44,330 nucleotides of DNA from contig JBJMLK010000090.1 of the NCBI GenBank assembly GCA_045805345.1, positions 1 to 44,330 of the forward strand. Direction: 5' to 3'. Below, piece after piece: positions 7,644 to 15,506 of the stretch. Both the position numbers and the translations under genes were made by a program. The notes beneath the pieces were generated by a model that saw only the letters and a list, made by a program, of their open reading frames with translations, was not told the DNA's origin and ran no database searches. This stretch comes from AC-37 sp045805345 (GTDB taxonomy: Bacteria; Actinomycetota; Thermoleophilia; Solirubrobacterales; Thermoleophilaceae). How positions within the stretch are numbered: position 1 is the first letter of the stretch; each line of letters opens with the position of its first letter.

Positions 7644-8930
7644 CTGAACTTCCTACTCGTCACATGGGATGGGGGCGGCAACACCCCCCCGATGAGAGCG
7701 CTCGCGGCGCGGCTCATCGAGCGTGGACATGGTGTTCGGGTGGTCGGGCCTCGGTGCCGCCGCGAGTCCTACGAGGACCTGGGGGCGCGCTTCGAGGCCT
7801 ACCAGCACGCTCCCGAGCACGATGCTCGTGCTCGGGAGACCGACATCGTCCGGGACTGGGAGGCACGCACGCCCATGGGAGCCTTCGCGCGCCTGCGCGA
7901 CAATCTCATGTTCGGCCCCGCCGCGGCCTTCGCCCAGGAGGTGGTGGCGGCGGTCGAACGCGAGCGGCCGGCGGGGACGGTCATCGACTACATGCTCACC
8001 GGCGCTGCGGCTGGGGCCCGCAAAGCCGGAGTTACCGCTGCGGCGCTGGTGCACAACGTCTATCCGCTACCCGCCGAGGGCGTCCCGCCGTTCGGCATGG
8101 GCCTCGCGCCGGCGCGAGGCCGGGCCGGGCAGCTGCGCGACCGCGTCCTGGGGCGGATCGCTCTGCGGCCCTTCGCCGAAGGCCTGTCTGCGCTGAATGG
8201 TGTACGTGAAGACTTGGGTCTGCCAATCGTGCCCCAGCTCGGTGCCCTGCTGGACGACTTCAGGTTCGTCCTGGTCGCGGTCCCCCCCGAGTTCGACCTC
8301 GCCGCACGCTCTGCGCTCCCGCCGCGGGTCCGCTTCGTGGGGCATATGTCGCCGCCGAGCTCCGATGAGGGCTGGGAGAGCCCCTGGCCGGCCCGGGATT
8401 CACGACCGCTTGTAGTTGTGAGCCTGAGCACGACCTTCATGGATCAGCGGTCGCTTGCCGTGCGCATCCTGAAAGGGTTGGATGGCATGCCGGTGCGCGT
8501 GCTCTTCACCCTCGGGCCCGCGCTGCGATTCGAGGACGTCGCGGTTCCAGAGAACGTGGTCACGACGGAGTTCGCCCCACATTCGGTTGTGATGCCGCAG
8601 GCTTCCGCGGTCGTCACCCACGCGGGGTTGGGGACCGTGGGCGCTGCACTGAGCGCCGGGGTGCCCCTCGTATGCGTGCCCACCGGTCGGGACCAGGGCG
8701 AGAATGCCGTCCGCGTCGTCGAGGCGGGCGCCGGGGTTCGCCTGTCGCAACGCGCGCGCCCCGATGCGATCCGTGCAGCCGTCGAGCGAGCGGTCGGCGA
8801 TCCGGCGTTCCGGGACGGAGCGAGCCGTATGCAGCAGGCCTTCACCCGCGACGGCGCTTCACACGCGGTCTCCTTGCTGGAGGAGATGGCCTCGGCCGGC
8901 GATTCGCCTGGCGGCGATGCAGCCGCCTGA
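7644..8930 (+). CDS. GT-B glycosyltransferase (family 1-like), CTG start
   Basis: Related to family-1 (UGT/MGT-type) glycosyltransferases, which move sugar from a nucleotide donor to small acceptors. The first ATG (7692) gives 412 aa but cuts off the first beta-strand and glycine-rich loop. The frame is open upstream and encodes NFLLVTWDGGGNTPP, a standard N-terminus. The best start is CTG 7644 with GGAG six nt upstream, giving 428 aa. The C-terminal donor site is intact: THAGLGTVGAALSAGVPLV near 325 and PTGRDQGENAVRV near 350. Codon use looks slightly less GC-biased than its neighbours, and the gene sits alone just after tRNA-Ser, which may indicate acquisition. Confidence 0.88.
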   Translation: MNFLLVTWDGGGNTPPMRALAARLIERGHGVRVVGPRCRRESYEDLGARFEAYQHAPEHDARARETDIVRDWEARTPMGAFARLRDNLMFGPAAAFAQEVVAAVERERPAGTVIDYMLTGAAAGARKAGVTAAALVHNVYPLPAEGVPPFGMGLAPARGRAGQLRDRVLGRIALRPFAEGLSALNGVREDLGLPIVPQLGALLDDFRFVLVAVPPEFDLAARSALPPRVRFVGHMSPPSSDEGWESPWPARDSRPLVVVSLSTTFMDQRSLAVRILKGLDGMPVRVLFTLGPALRFEDVAVPENVVTTEFAPHSVVMPQASAVVTHAGLGTVGAALSAGVPLVCVPTGRDQGENAVRVVEAGAGVRLSQRARPDAIRAAVERAVGDPAFRDGASRMQQAFTRDGASHAVSLLEEMASAGDSPGGDAAA

Positions 8931-8986
8931 TGCGTTCGCGGATCTCGGGGTTCAAATACTTCGCTCCGTAGGCGTTGCGGCGCTTC

Positions 8987-9448
8987 CTAGCGGCCGAGAG
9001 TACGGATGAACTCGCGCGCGCGGGCACGTACGTCGCCGAGGAGCTCGCGCACCTCGGCCAACCCCGCACGCAGCTCGGGATCCCCTACCTCGACCGGCAT
9101 CATCGAGTCCTGCAGCTCGGCGAGCGCGGCATCGGCTTCGTCGACGGAGGCGACGGCTGCGTCGACGAACCCTCTTACACCCGTCGAGGGGAGGCCCGGA
9201 GGGGCCGGAGTGAAGGCACGTTCCGGCAGGCTGTGCCGGCGGGCGAAGCCGACGTAGGTTCCCTTCGCACGTCCATAAGCCGCCTGGACCGGGGCGAAGA
9301 GCTCCTCCTCGAGGCGATCGGCAGGCGCGGTGCCGAGCTGTTCGTAGGCATCGGCGAGCGCGGCCAGCGCGACGGCGATGTCGTCGGTCGCCGCCCCGAG
9401 CGTGTCGAGCAGCTCCTGCCTGGCTTCCCCGGCGATATAGGCCACCAC
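8987..9448 (-). CDS. Hypothetical helical protein
   Basis: A 153-aa, Ala/Leu/Glu/Asp-rich protein with no signal peptide or membrane segment. Long helices are suggested by stretches such as DTLGAATDDIAVALAALADA and DEADAALAELQDSMM. It starts at one of two consecutive GTGs (9448 or 9445) without an obvious ribosome site. I recognise no family. It is convergent with the glycosyltransferase and divergent from the cold-shock gene. Confidence 0.65.
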   Translation of the reverse strand: MVAYIAGEARQELLDTLGAATDDIAVALAALADAYEQLGTAPADRLEEELFAPVQAAYGRAKGTYVGFARRHSLPERAFTPAPPGLPSTGVRGFVDAAVASVDEADAALAELQDSMMPVEVGDPELRAGLAEVRELLGDVRARAREFIRTLGR

Positions 9449-9586
9449 GCGAGGCTAGCTGCAGCCGCCGATAGTCTTGGGGCACGGGCCAAGCATCCGC
9501 TTCGGCCAGAGCAGTGCCCGGCGTTCCGCAGTTGTTGCCTTGAGCACCCTCCGCGTCTCGCAGCGCACACAGCGGAGGGAAACGAC

Positions 9587-9790
9587 ATGGCAACCGGAAC
9601 CGTCAAGTGGTTCAGCGACGACAAGGGCTACGGCTTCATCACGCCCGATGACTCGGGTGGGGACCTGTTCGTCCACCACAACGCGATCCAGGGCGGCGGC
9701 TTCAGGTCGCTCGCCGAGGGCGCGAAGGTGAGCTACGACGCAGAGCAGGGCGCCAAGGGACCGGCCGCCGCGAACGTTCAGAAGCTCTAG
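9587..9790 (+). CDS. cspA: Cold-shock protein (CspA family)
   Basis: A 67-aa single cold-shock domain that binds single-stranded nucleic acid and acts as an RNA chaperone. The RNP1 motif KGYGFIT and RNP2 motif LFVHHNAI are intact (typical form VFVHFSAI), as is the N-terminus MATGTVKWF. ATG 9587 has a GGAGGG site 6 nt upstream. The upstream 138 bp has no gene and would form its leader. Its last base is the first base of the next gene (TAGTG), so the two are translationally coupled. Confidence 0.97.
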   Translation: MATGTVKWFSDDKGYGFITPDDSGGDLFVHHNAIQGGGFRSLAEGAKVSYDAEQGAKGPAAANVQKL

Positions 9791-9981
9791 TGGCGTCCAG
9801 CGCCAAGCGAAAGACCACGAGAGCGAAGCTGACTCGCGAGAGCAAGCTCCGCGAGAAGCGTGCGGCCAAAGAAGCCAGGAGGGCGACGCGCAAGCAGGAG
9901 CCGTCCGACGGCTCGGACTCCATCGCGCACGGCGACGACACGTACTTCGGCCGTCTGGCGAAGGACCCCCACCTGGCCTAG
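9790..9981 (+). CDS. Small basic protein coupled to cspA
   Basis: A 63-aa protein starting at a GTG that overlaps the cspA stop by one base. The first 40 residues are extremely basic (MASSAKRKTTRAKLTRESKL then REKRAAKEARRATRK); the C-terminus is acidic/polar and ends YFGRLAKDPHLA. The layout suggests an RNA- or ribosome-binding peptide working with the cold-shock protein, but only the linkage and charge show this. I know of similar uncharacterised basic proteins in actinobacteria but no assigned function. Confidence 0.75.
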   Translation: MASSAKRKTTRAKLTRESKLREKRAAKEARRATRKQEPSDGSDSIAHGDDTYFGRLAKDPHLA

Positions 9982-10300
9982 GACGACAAGGCCCGCCCTC
10001 GATGGAGGCCGGCCCTGCTCGTTGCGCACCCGCGGCAGGCGCCGGCGCGCAACCTAAATGTTCCCCCGTCGGGGGGCGGAACTCGTGTAGGGTCGGTTTC
10101 CACCCACTGGTTTCTTTGGGGTGCTCCCGTCCCGCCGCACGGATTGGTTGACGGGCGCTTCTTCGCCGACGAGCGAGGGCACTTCGGAGCCCGACTACAG
10201 CGGACGTCTCGCGCATTTGCCTCACCTTCGCCGGAGACGGCGAGCCGAACGAGTGCGTGCGGAGCGGACGCGGGACGAACCGATCCAATAGGAGGAAGAC
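9982..10300. other. 319-bp intergenic region with two hairpins
   Basis: No gene is seen here. A 7-bp stem GTTGCGC/GCGCAAC (10021-10027 with 10047-10053) and a 5-bp CCCCC/GGGGG hairpin (10063-10075) follow the cspA operon and may terminate it. The remainder should hold the promoter and leader of the SnoaL-like gene, whose ribosome site AGGAGG is at 10291-10296. I could not place a promoter confidently. Confidence 0.6.
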
Positions 10301-10696
10301 ATGACGGCAGAGCAGAACGTGGCGACCATGCAACGCGCGTACGACGCCTTCAACGTGGGCGACATGGCCACGCTCAACGAGGTCTTCGACGAGAGCGCTG
10401 TCTGGCACCTACCCGGGCGGAGCTCCATGGCCGACGACTACCAGGGCCGTGACGCGACCCTCGGCTACTTCGGCCAGCTGGCGCAGGAGACGGGAGGCAC
10501 GTTCCGCGCCGAGCTCTCGCACCTGACCGCGGATGGCGACAACCGCGTGGTGGGCATCCAGCGCAGCACCGGAGACCGGAACGGCAAGCACCTGGACGTG
10601 GCCGACTGCATCGTCTTCCAGCTCAAGGACGGCCGCATCACCGACGGTCGCGAGCACTTCGAGGACCTCTACGCCTGGGACGAGTTCTGGTCGTAG
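10301..10696 (+). CDS. SnoaL-like / ketosteroid-isomerase-fold protein
   Basis: A 131-aa protein of the NTF2-like superfamily. The N-terminus (VATMQRAYDAFNVGDMATL) and VWHLPGRS, followed by a GRDATLGYFGQL segment and the C-terminal KDGRITDGREHFEDLYAWDE, match SnoaL-like stand-alone domains. Members have diverse cyclase, isomerase or binding roles, so the substrate cannot be predicted. A strong AGGAGGAAGAC site precedes ATG 10301. Its 3' end overlaps the antisense tail of a truncated gene. Confidence 0.88.
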   Translation: MTAEQNVATMQRAYDAFNVGDMATLNEVFDESAVWHLPGRSSMADDYQGRDATLGYFGQLAQETGGTFRAELSHLTADGDNRVVGIQRSTGDRNGKHLDVADCIVFQLKDGRITDGREHFEDLYAWDEFWS

Positions 10697-10979
10697 CGGC
10701 GGCCGGCGCAGGCGGCAGATAACGCACGCGGTTCGCGGCTCGACATAAGGTCGGGCCGCGACGCGTCACACCGCCGATGTCGTCGGCGCTGAACTCCACG
10801 TCGTAGCGCACCCCGAGCGGCACGAGCGCGGCGACGTGCCCCTGCGACCAGCGGGCGAGCTTCCGCGTCAGGTGATACACGTCGTGGTCGGCCTTGTGAC
10901 GCTCGCCGACCTCGAGCAGCGACTCGGCAAGCCGCTCCTCGGCCTTCGCGACGTCGCGGATGGCGACCCCGAGCTTCAC
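10638..10979 (-). pseudogene. Truncated helical-protein gene
   Basis: From GTG 10979 the minus strand encodes a convincing helical segment (KLGVAIRDVAKAEERLAESL, then GERHKADHDVYHLTRKLARW and HVAALVPLGVRYDVEF). It resembles an uncharacterised actinobacterial family that I remember as roughly twice this length. After about residue 70 the product becomes an Arg/Pro/Thr tail antisense to the SnoaL-like gene, with no sign of protein-like sequence. The likely explanation is loss of the 3' half by deletion or by insertion of the SnoaL-like gene. Family membership is from memory and unverified. Confidence 0.5.
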
Positions 10980-11229
10980 ACGCGGGTCACCTGGCAGGCC
11001 GAGGTCTTGAACAGCGCGACGGCCACTCACCCCCGCGCCGGTAGGGGGTCCGCTCCCCCCACGGGTGCGCGACGCGGTCGCTCACCACAAGCCTCGTCAG
11101 CTCCGATCGGGGTGGGGATCTTCGACGCTGTCGCCGCCGCTCTGCGTGATGGCGTCCTCCTTCGTGGGTTGCGCTCCGGCGGACGCGGCGTGCCCCCACG
11201 ACGCTCGAGCCCTCGGACCTACCCGAACC

Positions 11230-11610
11230 TCACTCCTCGGGCTCGAGGTAGAACAGCTCCGCCGAGACATCCTCCCCCGTCGCGATGCCGCTTACGAACG
11301 CGCGGACCTTGCGGCCGGTGATCCGCTCGACCGCCTCGCGGAACTCGTCCTCGGTCGCGTGCTGGAAGTACAACCGCACGTCGCGCAGGCGCTGGTGCTC
11401 GCCCATCGCCGCGAGGTTGCGCTCGGCCGGCGTGAGCGAGTTCTCGAGAGTGGTGACGAGGAGGTCCCGGCCGGCGAAGTCCGTGCGCACCTTCGTCGGG
11501 CCGCGGCCGAAGTTCTCCTTGTACAGCTTGACCATTGCGTTCGATACCGCGAGGAGCAACGGCTGTCCGTCGGTGCTGTCGGTGCCGTCGGTCTGCGGCG
11601 CGTCCGTCAT
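11230..11610 (-). CDS. DUF2294 protein
   Basis: A 126-aa protein that, after a polar N-terminal 15 residues (MTDAPQTDGTDSTDG), fits the DUF2294 domain: AMVKLYKENFGRGPTKVRT, then LLVTTLENSLTPAERNL and a C-terminal VRAFVSGIATGEDVSAELF. The family is widespread in soil and thermophilic bacteria with no established function. A GGAGGAGGG ribosome site lies 7 nt before the ATG, immediately after a perfect 10-bp hairpin in the leader. Confidence 0.88.
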   Translation of the reverse strand: MTDAPQTDGTDSTDGQPLLLAVSNAMVKLYKENFGRGPTKVRTDFAGRDLLVTTLENSLTPAERNLAAMGEHQRLRDVRLYFQHATEDEFREAVERITGRKVRAFVSGIATGEDVSAELFYLEPEE

Positions 11611-11626
11611 GCGAGCCCTCCTCCAC

Positions 11627-11666
11627 CGCCCCTCTGTGGCAGGACCGCGTCACGGGCAGAGGGGCG
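11627..11666 (-). promoter_or_regulatory. Leader hairpin abutting the DUF2294 ribosome site
   Basis: Perfect 10-bp arms CGCCCCTCTG (11627-11636) and CAGAGGGGCG (11657-11666) enclose 20 nt. In the minus-strand transcript the hairpin ends one or two bases before the GGAGGAGG of DUF2294. It could be an operator, a structured leader that affects translation, or a terminator for upstream transcription. Confidence 0.6.
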
Positions 11667-11856
11667 AAGAGCCAAGCGGGCGGCTGAGCCAAGACGCTGG
11701 TCACGTCTCAGCGGAATGACTATGTCGCCGTCCGCGGGGGCGTTACCACCGGGTGGTCCCACCCCGAGTCCGATCCAAGAGAGGGTACCTGCCGCGGCCC
11801 GCCGCCGCGAGCCGGGCCCCGGCGGGGAGGCCCGGGACCCGGCGTTCGCGTCGTGA

Positions 11857-11880
11857 CCGGCGGCGGGGACGCGCCGCCGG
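11857..11880 (-). terminator. Hairpin terminator after Zn-ribbon genes
   Basis: A perfect 9-bp stem CCGGCGGCG/CGCCGCCGG with a 6-nt loop begins 3 bp past the stop of the 69-aa Zn-ribbon gene. There is no T-tract, as is common for intrinsic terminators in very GC-rich genomes. Confidence 0.6.
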
Positions 11881-11883
11881 CGC

Positions 11884-12093
11884 TCACGCCCCGCGGGCGG
11901 GCGGCGGGACGGGTCTTGGGAAGTCGCCACCGCCAGGCGTTCCGCGCCCCTCTGCGCGGAGCGCGCACGCGATGTGCACGAACAGGTGCCCAGTGCGGAT
12001 GAAGTTCTCGGCGAAGAGCACCGGCCCACCACAACCCGGGCACTCTCCGAGCACCCGGTCGGCGAGCGAGACGACGTTGTCGTGCGCGGCCAC
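11884..12093 (-). CDS. Small Zn-ribbon-like protein
   Basis: A 69-aa product (VAAHDNVVSLADRVLGECPG) with CPGCGGPVLF followed 16 residues on by HIAC, a CxxC...HxxC arrangement that could bind one zinc. The C-terminus is a Pro/Gly/Arg tail. GTG 12093 was chosen: a GAGG that overlaps the upstream stop lies 4 nt before it, and the longer ATG form (12138) would overlap the preceding gene. It has the same layout as the gene just upstream, so the two may be ancient duplicates. Function unknown. Confidence 0.6.
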   Translation of the reverse strand: MAAHDNVVSLADRVLGECPGCGGPVLFAENFIRTGHLFVHIACALRAEGRGTPGGGDFPRPVPPPARGA

Positions 12094-12098
12094 GGTCC

Positions 12099-12281
12099 TC
12101 AGGCCGCGCTTCGGCGCCGCGGCTGGTAGACGGCGCATTGACGGTGGAACCAGGCTCCGTGCACGCGCATATGCGGGGGCTCAGGCTGGACCGAGCGACC
12201 GCATGCGGCGCAGCGCGCGGAGCGAGCCGCGAAGGCCTGTCGGACGCTGTCGAGGCTGGGGCGGGTGATGGGGTAGTTCAT
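12099..12281 (-). CDS. Small Zn-ribbon-like protein
   Basis: A 60-aa product starting MNYPITRPSLDSVRQAFAAR, then CAACGRSVQPEPPHMRVHGA and WFHRQCAVY. The CxxC...HxxC pattern suggests a single zinc site of a LIM/treble-clef-like kind. ATG 12281 has GGAGGAAG 6-7 nt upstream and was preferred over the longer open frame. The 69-aa gene follows after 5 bp, so they form a two-gene unit. Such pairs could be nucleic-acid or protein adaptors; nothing more specific is visible. Confidence 0.65.
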   Translation of the reverse strand: MNYPITRPSLDSVRQAFAARSARCAACGRSVQPEPPHMRVHGAWFHRQCAVYQPRRRSAA

Positions 12282-12446
12282 CGCAGGCTTCCTCCGGTTG
12301 TTATGGAGGTCCGCCTGAGGCCTGAGCGGCCAAGCCCGTCCCACCGATCCAGTGCATCCGGATGGCGCGCGTACACCGTCCGAACTAGCTCCATTCTACC
12401 CGGTCGACCCTGCCCCAAACGAGTCGGCGGGCCCACTTGGGCCGCG

Positions 12447-12779
12447 TTACTTCGGCGGCAACGTCCTCACGTAGGAGAGCCCGCGGTCCACCCACGAGCG
12501 CAGACCGGACTCGCTCGCCACGCCCTCCGGCGCCACGCTGATCCAGCCCTCCATGGCGCGCCCGCGCATGACCATCGGCTCGGCGTGCGCCTGCGCGAGC
12601 GCCTCGTCGCCCTTGGCCGGGTCGACGCGCGCGAGCAGCCCGCCGGTGTGGGAGGCCGCCACGCACATGTGGCCGTTCACCAGGAAGGCAAGTCCGCCGA
12701 ACATCTTCTTCTCGCCGACGCCGTGCTCGCCGGCCAGCTGCTCGCGGATCCGGTCGGCCAGCTCCTCGTCGTAGGCCAT
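12447..12779 (-). CDS. TfoX N-terminal domain protein
   Basis: A 110-aa stand-alone TfoX/Sxy N-domain: MAYDEELADRIREQLAGEHG, then KKMFGGLAFLVNGHMCVA and RGRAMEGWISVAPEG. In gammaproteobacteria TfoX regulates competence, but single-domain versions like this one are common in actinobacteria and are not tied to competence. The gene starts 4 bp after the VOC gene stop, so the pair is one operon. Confidence 0.92.
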   Translation of the reverse strand: MAYDEELADRIREQLAGEHGVGEKKMFGGLAFLVNGHMCVAASHTGGLLARVDPAKGDEALAQAHAEPMVMRGRAMEGWISVAPEGVASESGLRSWVDRGLSYVRTLPPK

Positions 12780-12783
12780 CGGC

Positions 12784-13386
12784 TCAGGCCGGCGCCTTTT
12801 CCTCGTCGCCCTCGGCCTCGGTGGGCTCGCCGTCGTCGTCCGCCTCGGCGGTCGCCGGCTCCTCCTCGATCTCCTCGGACTCCTCGACCTCCTCGGCCTC
12901 GTCCTCGCCCGCCGCCGCCGCGCGCTCCAGCTCCGCGATGTCGAGCTTCTTCATCTGGAGCATCGCCTCCATCGCGCGTCGCGCACGCTCGGAGTCCGGG
13001 TCGGACAGGATCACGTCCATGCCCACCGGGATCACCTGCCAGGAGAGCCCGAACTTGTCCTTGCACCAGCCGCACGGCCCTTCCTCGCCGCCGTCGCCGG
13101 CCAGCCGCTCCCAGTAGTGATCGACCTCGTCCTGGTCCTTGCAGTTGATCTGGAACGAGACGGCCTCGTCGAACTTGAACTGCGGCCCACCGTTGATTCC
13201 CACGAAGCGCTGGCCGTCGAGCTCGAACTCGACCGTCATCACCATGCCCGCCTCGCGCGGAGAGCCCTCGGTGTAGTGCGTGGCGCTGATCAGGCGTGAG
13301 TTCTTGAAGACCGACACGTAGAACTTCGCGGCCTGCTCGGCCTCGGTGTCGAACCACAGGTTCGGGACGATCCTCGGTTGCTTCAC
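12784..13386 (-). CDS. VOC-family (PhnB/3-dmu-9-3-mt-like) protein with acidic tail
   Basis: A 200-aa protein. Residues 1-150 form a PhnB-like vicinal-oxygen-chelate domain (VPNLWFDTEAEQAAKFYVSV, FVGINGGPQFKFDEAVSF, WCKDKFGLSWQVIP). The name 3-demethylubiquinone methyltransferase is used for this family but is not supported functionally. The last 45 residues are an unusual Glu/Asp/Ala-rich disordered tail (EEVEESEEIEEEPATAEADD) beyond the usual family length. It leads an operon with the TfoX-N gene and is divergent from the two-component genes. Confidence 0.88.
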   Translation of the reverse strand: MKQPRIVPNLWFDTEAEQAAKFYVSVFKNSRLISATHYTEGSPREAGMVMTVEFELDGQRFVGINGGPQFKFDEAVSFQINCKDQDEVDHYWERLAGDGGEEGPCGWCKDKFGLSWQVIPVGMDVILSDPDSERARRAMEAMLQMKKLDIAELERAAAAGEDEAEEVEESEEIEEEPATAEADDDGEPTEAEGDEEKAPA

Positions 13387-13485
13387 CCTGCCTCCTGTTC
13401 AGACGATTGTCCCTGTATAGACCGCGGGACGGGCGAGGAATCATCCCTCATCTCGCTCTCATCGCAGCGGTGGCAACATTTGACC

Positions 13486-14166
13486 GTGCGCGTTCTCGTG
13501 GTCGAGGACGACCCGAAGATGGCGGCGCTCGTGCGGCGCGGCCTGGCCGAGGACGGGGTCGTGGTCGACTTGGCCGCGACCGGAGAGGACGCGCTCTGGA
13601 TGGCGGGGGCGAGCCCGCCCGACGCGATCGTGCTCGACGTGATGCTGCCGGGGATCGACGGGTTCGAGACGTGCCGGCGCCTGCGCGCCGACGGCGTCTG
13701 GTCGCCGGTCCTGCTGCTCACCGCGCGCGACGCGGTGGAGGACCGGATCGCCGGCCTCGACGGCGGTGCCGACGACTACCTCGCCAAGCCGTTCTCGTTC
13801 GGGGAGCTCCACGCACGGCTGCGCGCGCTGGTGCGGCGCGGCGCCGAGCCGCGCCCCGCGGTGCTCACGGTCGGCGACCTGCGGCTCGACCCTGCCACCC
13901 GGCGCGTGTGGCGGCGCGGTGCCGAGATCGACCTGTCGGCGCGCGAGCTGGCGCTGCTCGAGACCTTCATGCGCCGCCCGGGTCACGCGCTGTCGCGCCT
14001 CCAGCTGCTCGAGGCCGCCTGGGACCAGGCCTACGAGAACCGGTCGAACGTCGTGGACGTCTACGTCCGTTACCTGCGCGAGAAGGTCGACCGTCCGTTC
14101 GGCGTCGAGTCGATCGAGACCGTCCGCGGCCACGGCTACCGGCTGCGCGAGGACGCCCGCGAGTGA
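13486..14166 (+). CDS. OmpR/PhoB-family response regulator
   Basis: A 226-aa regulator. The receiver domain (1-120) has acidic residues EDD near 7-9, phospho-acceptor Asp in IVLDVMLPG near 51, Thr in LLLTARD and Lys in LAKPFSF. The winged-helix DNA-binding domain (125-226) shows LSARELALLETFMRRPG and ETVRGHGYRL. GTG 13486 was chosen because it begins the canonical RVLVVEDD strand; a TTG two codons earlier is possible. Its stop overlaps the kinase start (GTGA), so the two genes are translationally coupled. The target genes are unknown; the divergent VOC gene and downstream lipoprotein are candidates only by position. Confidence 0.96.
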   Translation: MRVLVVEDDPKMAALVRRGLAEDGVVVDLAATGEDALWMAGASPPDAIVLDVMLPGIDGFETCRRLRADGVWSPVLLLTARDAVEDRIAGLDGGADDYLAKPFSFGELHARLRALVRRGAEPRPAVLTVGDLRLDPATRRVWRRGAEIDLSARELALLETFMRRPGHALSRLQLLEAAWDQAYENRSNVVDVYVRYLREKVDRPFGVESIETVRGHGYRLREDARE

Positions 14167-15506
14167 GCAGGCTGCCACTGCGCCTGCGGCTGACGCTCGC
14201 CTTCACGGCGGTGATGGCGGTGGTGCTCGGGGTCACCGGCCTCGTGGTTTACGACCGCTTCCGCGCCGACCTGAACGAGGGGGTCGACCGGTCGCTCGAG
14301 ACGCGCTCCCAGGATCTGGCCGCCCTCGTGCTGCGCTCCGACCGCGGGCTGGGGCGGTCCCTCGCGCACGTCGGCGACAGGGAGGACGACGTGGCGCAGG
14401 TGCTGAATGCGGACGGATCGGTGCGCGCGTCGACGCCGAACGTGCACGGGGCGCTCGTGACGCCGGGCGTCAGGCGTCCCGTCGCATCGAACCATCGGGC
14501 GATCCCGGGAGTCGACGGCGCGCTGCGCCTGCGCGCGGTCCCGGTCGAGGCGGAGCGCGGCCGCCTGGTGGTGGTCGTGGGCACCGGGCTGGGGGACCGG
14601 GACGAGTCGCTGCGCACGCTCGCCACGTGGCTCGCGGGCGGCGGCGCGGCGGCGCTGCTGCTCGCGTCGCTCGCCGGTTACGCGGTGGCCGCGGGCGCGC
14701 TGCGCCCGGTGGACGCGATGCGGCGGCGCGCCGCCGCGGTGGCGCCGGGGGACGGCGCCCGCCTGCCCGTCCCGCCCGCGCGGGACGAGATTGCGCGGCT
14801 CGGTAGCACGCTCAACGAGATGCTCGACCGGCTGGAGGGGGCGTTCGAGCGCGAGCGCGCGTTCGCCGCGGACGCCAGCCACGAGCTGCGCACGCCGCTC
14901 GGCATCCTGCGCGCCGAGCTCGAGCTGGCCCTGCGCGAGGGGCGCTCGCCCGACGAGCTGCGCGCCGCGCTCGAGTCGGCGGCGGAGGAGACCGAGCGCC
15001 TGATCCGCCTGGCCGAGGACCTGCTCGTGCTCGCCCGGCTCGACGACGGCCGGTTGCCGCTGCGCCGGTCGCGGATCGACGCGGCCGAGCTGCTCGAGTC
15101 GGTGGCGGCGCGCTTCGACCGGCATGAGCGGCGAGTGCGCGCGGCGGCGCCGGGTGCCCCGCTCGAGCTCGACGGCGACCGCGTGCGGCTCGAGCAGGCG
15201 CTCGGGAACATGGTCGACAACTCGCTGCGCCATGGCGCCGGCGAGGTCGCCCTCGCCGCGGCCGCGCGCAACGGGTCCGTCGAGCTGCACGTGACCGATG
15301 CGGGTGGCGGCTTCGACCCCCGGTTCGTGGACCGCGCGTTCGACCGCTTCACCACCGCGGACCCCGCGCGCGGCGGCGGAGCGGGCCTCGGCCTGGCGAT
15401 CGTCGCGGCGATCGCGCAGTCGCACGGCGGCGCCGCCCGCGCGGCGAACCGCGCCGGCGGCGGCGCCGACGTGTGGCTGGAGCTGCCGGGCGTCAGCCGC
15501 GCTTGA
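14163..15506 (+). CDS. Sensor histidine kinase (EnvZ/MtrB-like)
   Basis: A 447-aa membrane kinase. It has an N-terminal transmembrane helix (FTAVMAVVLGVTGLVVY), an extracytoplasmic sensor of about 125 residues, a second helix near 155-180 (AAALLLASLAGYAVAAGAL), a HAMP region, the H-box FAADASHELRTPLG with His near 240, N-box NMVDNSLRHG, and G-boxes DAGGGFD and GAGLGLAI. It should phosphorylate the regulator encoded immediately upstream. Its last 14 bp overlap the convergent lipoprotein gene. Confidence 0.96.
   Translation: MSRLPLRLRLTLAFTAVMAVVLGVTGLVVYDRFRADLNEGVDRSLETRSQDLAALVLRSDRGLGRSLAHVGDREDDVAQVLNADGSVRASTPNVHGALVTPGVRRPVASNHRAIPGVDGALRLRAVPVEAERGRLVVVVGTGLGDRDESLRTLATWLAGGGAAALLLASLAGYAVAAGALRPVDAMRRRAAAVAPGDGARLPVPPARDEIARLGSTLNEMLDRLEGAFERERAFAADASHELRTPLGILRAELELALREGRSPDELRAALESAAEETERLIRLAEDLLVLARLDDGRLPLRRSRIDAAELLESVAARFDRHERRVRAAAPGAPLELDGDRVRLEQALGNMVDNSLRHGAGEVALAAAARNGSVELHVTDAGGGFDPRFVDRAFDRFTTADPARGGGAGLGLAIVAAIAQSHGGAARAANRAGGGADVWLELPGVSRA

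Noticed and set aside
8931..8990. Minus-strand stretch reading RKRRNAYGAKYLNPEIRERI
   Set aside because: It looks protein-like but is about 20 codons, has no start and no recognisable family. It could be a remnant, but I cannot support it.
7497..9000. A second island anchored on tRNA-Ser
   Set aside because: I found no repeat of the tRNA-Ser 3' end downstream of the glycosyltransferase.
10096..10130. GTTT...GGGGTG as a possible stress sigma-factor promoter
   Set aside because: The spacing does not fit the usual GTTT-N13-15-GGGTA pattern.
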